From: Erigeron canadensis
Lineage: Eukaryota; Streptophyta; Magnoliopsida; Asterales; Asteraceae
Direction: 5' to 3'
Assembly: GCF_010389155.1 (NCBI RefSeq)
Contig: NC_057762.1
Span: forward strand, 10,713,513-10,777,512
Length of the DNA stretch: 64,000 bases
The first letter of the stretch is position 1. Every line of letters starts with the position of its first letter. The notes below the pieces were generated by a model. It saw only the letters and a program-made list of their open reading frames with translations, ran no database searches and was not told where the DNA came from. The translations under genes and the position numbers were made by a program. Below, in pieces: positions 63,256 through 64,000 of the stretch.

Positions 63256-64000
63256 CCTTTACATATTTACACCTTTAGTTCTTAGAAATTAAAGTGTAAC
63301 CTATATAAATTGATGAACATTTAATTTTAAAATAACTAGTCTTTTATTTAATAAAATCCCTATAGCAATATCGACCTTAATATAACCGAGCAATAGGGAG
63401 AAACTAGATATTTTCGTCCAAAAAAGTCGCGTAAACGGATTGGTTCGGTCGGGCCAACTACACAGAGACGTTTGACAAGATCACTATATGGTTGGAAGGG
63501 TTCATGTAAGTCACCATTAAACGGTGGACTTAGGGGAACTAATGCTTAAACTAAATGAGCGAGAAAAAAAAAGGCCAACACAAAATGTGATGCCGCTTAT
63601 ATGCTGTCTAGGAATACGCTTCCAAAAAAATGCAGTCTAGGAATGAAGAGCCAAGTATATACGTGTCTGAGATCAGCTTAGACCGAGTAAAAAAGTCCTC
63701 AATTAGCTGAGTAAGTTTAGGGAGTGGAAGCTAATCAACTTGAGTTGGGTAACCATCAGGCCGAAGATGATGAAGTATCCAAGCTGAGTAACTATCAGGC
63801 TGAAGATGATGATGTATCCAAGCTTAGTAAGAACTTGACAAAAGATAGAAATCATAAATTTGGTTCTATTATTGAATCTATGATTGATTGAGGTTATTCA
63901 CGGTTACAGCTTTCTTCCTCTAATTATACAAAAGTAATCTAAGCTAATATGGAAACAATATCAAATAAGGAATGCTTGTTGCCTTGTTCCCTACGTAGAC
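63256..64000. other. Intergenic with a 44-bp tandem repeat
   Basis: About two and a half units of roughly 41-44 bp (GAGTAACTATCAGGCTGAAG and GATGATGTATCCAAGCT phrases) at 63741-63826. Otherwise nothing recognised. Confidence 0.5.

Overview
The window is nuclear plant DNA: a TE-dense eudicot intergenic block, plausibly Asteraceae (an inference from the style of its retroelements, not proven). One intact host gene is visible, a six-exon isopentenyl-diphosphate isomerase (35484-39142, minus strand, 301 codons). Nearly everything else with coding capacity is retrotransposon.

Layout. 1-417: tail of an LTR-like sequence. 418-10762: Element 1 (E1), a decayed Ty1/copia element on the minus strand (5' LTR, tRNA-iMet primer site, gag, protease, integrase, RT/RNase H, then an extra ORF), cut off on its 3' side. 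10830-11095: minisatellite. 11309-12804 and 15268-16789: two related 1.5-kb solo-LTR-like units. About 17430-18230: LTR-promoter-like fragment. 18236-18556: fold-back MITE. 19118-34279: Element 2 (E2), a 15.2-kb copia element with both LTRs (about 96% alike by eye) and near-matching 5-bp target duplications; it carries gag-pol plus two accessory ORF regions. 35484-39142: IDI gene. 40700-41046: SINE-like repeat. 42572-42993: Harbinger-type MITE. 43346-59919: Element 3 (E3), an older copia element bounded by TTACA duplications. It has been opened by a 4.2-kb fold-back/MULE-like element inside its 5' LTR, a 442-bp tandem duplication, a solo LTR of the E2 family (perfect TCATG duplication), and a truncated gypsy gag-protease element. 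59920-64000: intergenic DNA with two copies of another fold-back repeat.

Main observations. (1) E1 and E2 both carry, downstream of pol and in sense, a homologous accessory ORF (shared EFW and G-x-DQ-x-N motifs, then basic, acidic and coiled-coil parts). In both, a TATAAATA box and copies of that element's own LTR dyad word lie upstream of the accessory ORF, which suggests a separate internal promoter. (2) Each LTR family here has its own dyad-symmetric word repeated upstream of its TATA box: TGACGTCA-centred in E2, CTGGAGA/TCTCCAG in E1, GCG-N-CGC-centred in the solo LTRs and the gypsy element, GACCTC/GAGGTC and CTCCGT/ACGGAG in two LTR fragments. Between two alignable LTRs the word has changed symmetrically. 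(3) The 4.2-kb fold-back element is packed with short palindromes around AATCAAATTTGATT. (4) The last intron of IDI carries a 71-bp tandem duplication that copies the splice acceptor.

All boundaries and identities are by eye; no alignment or database search was run.
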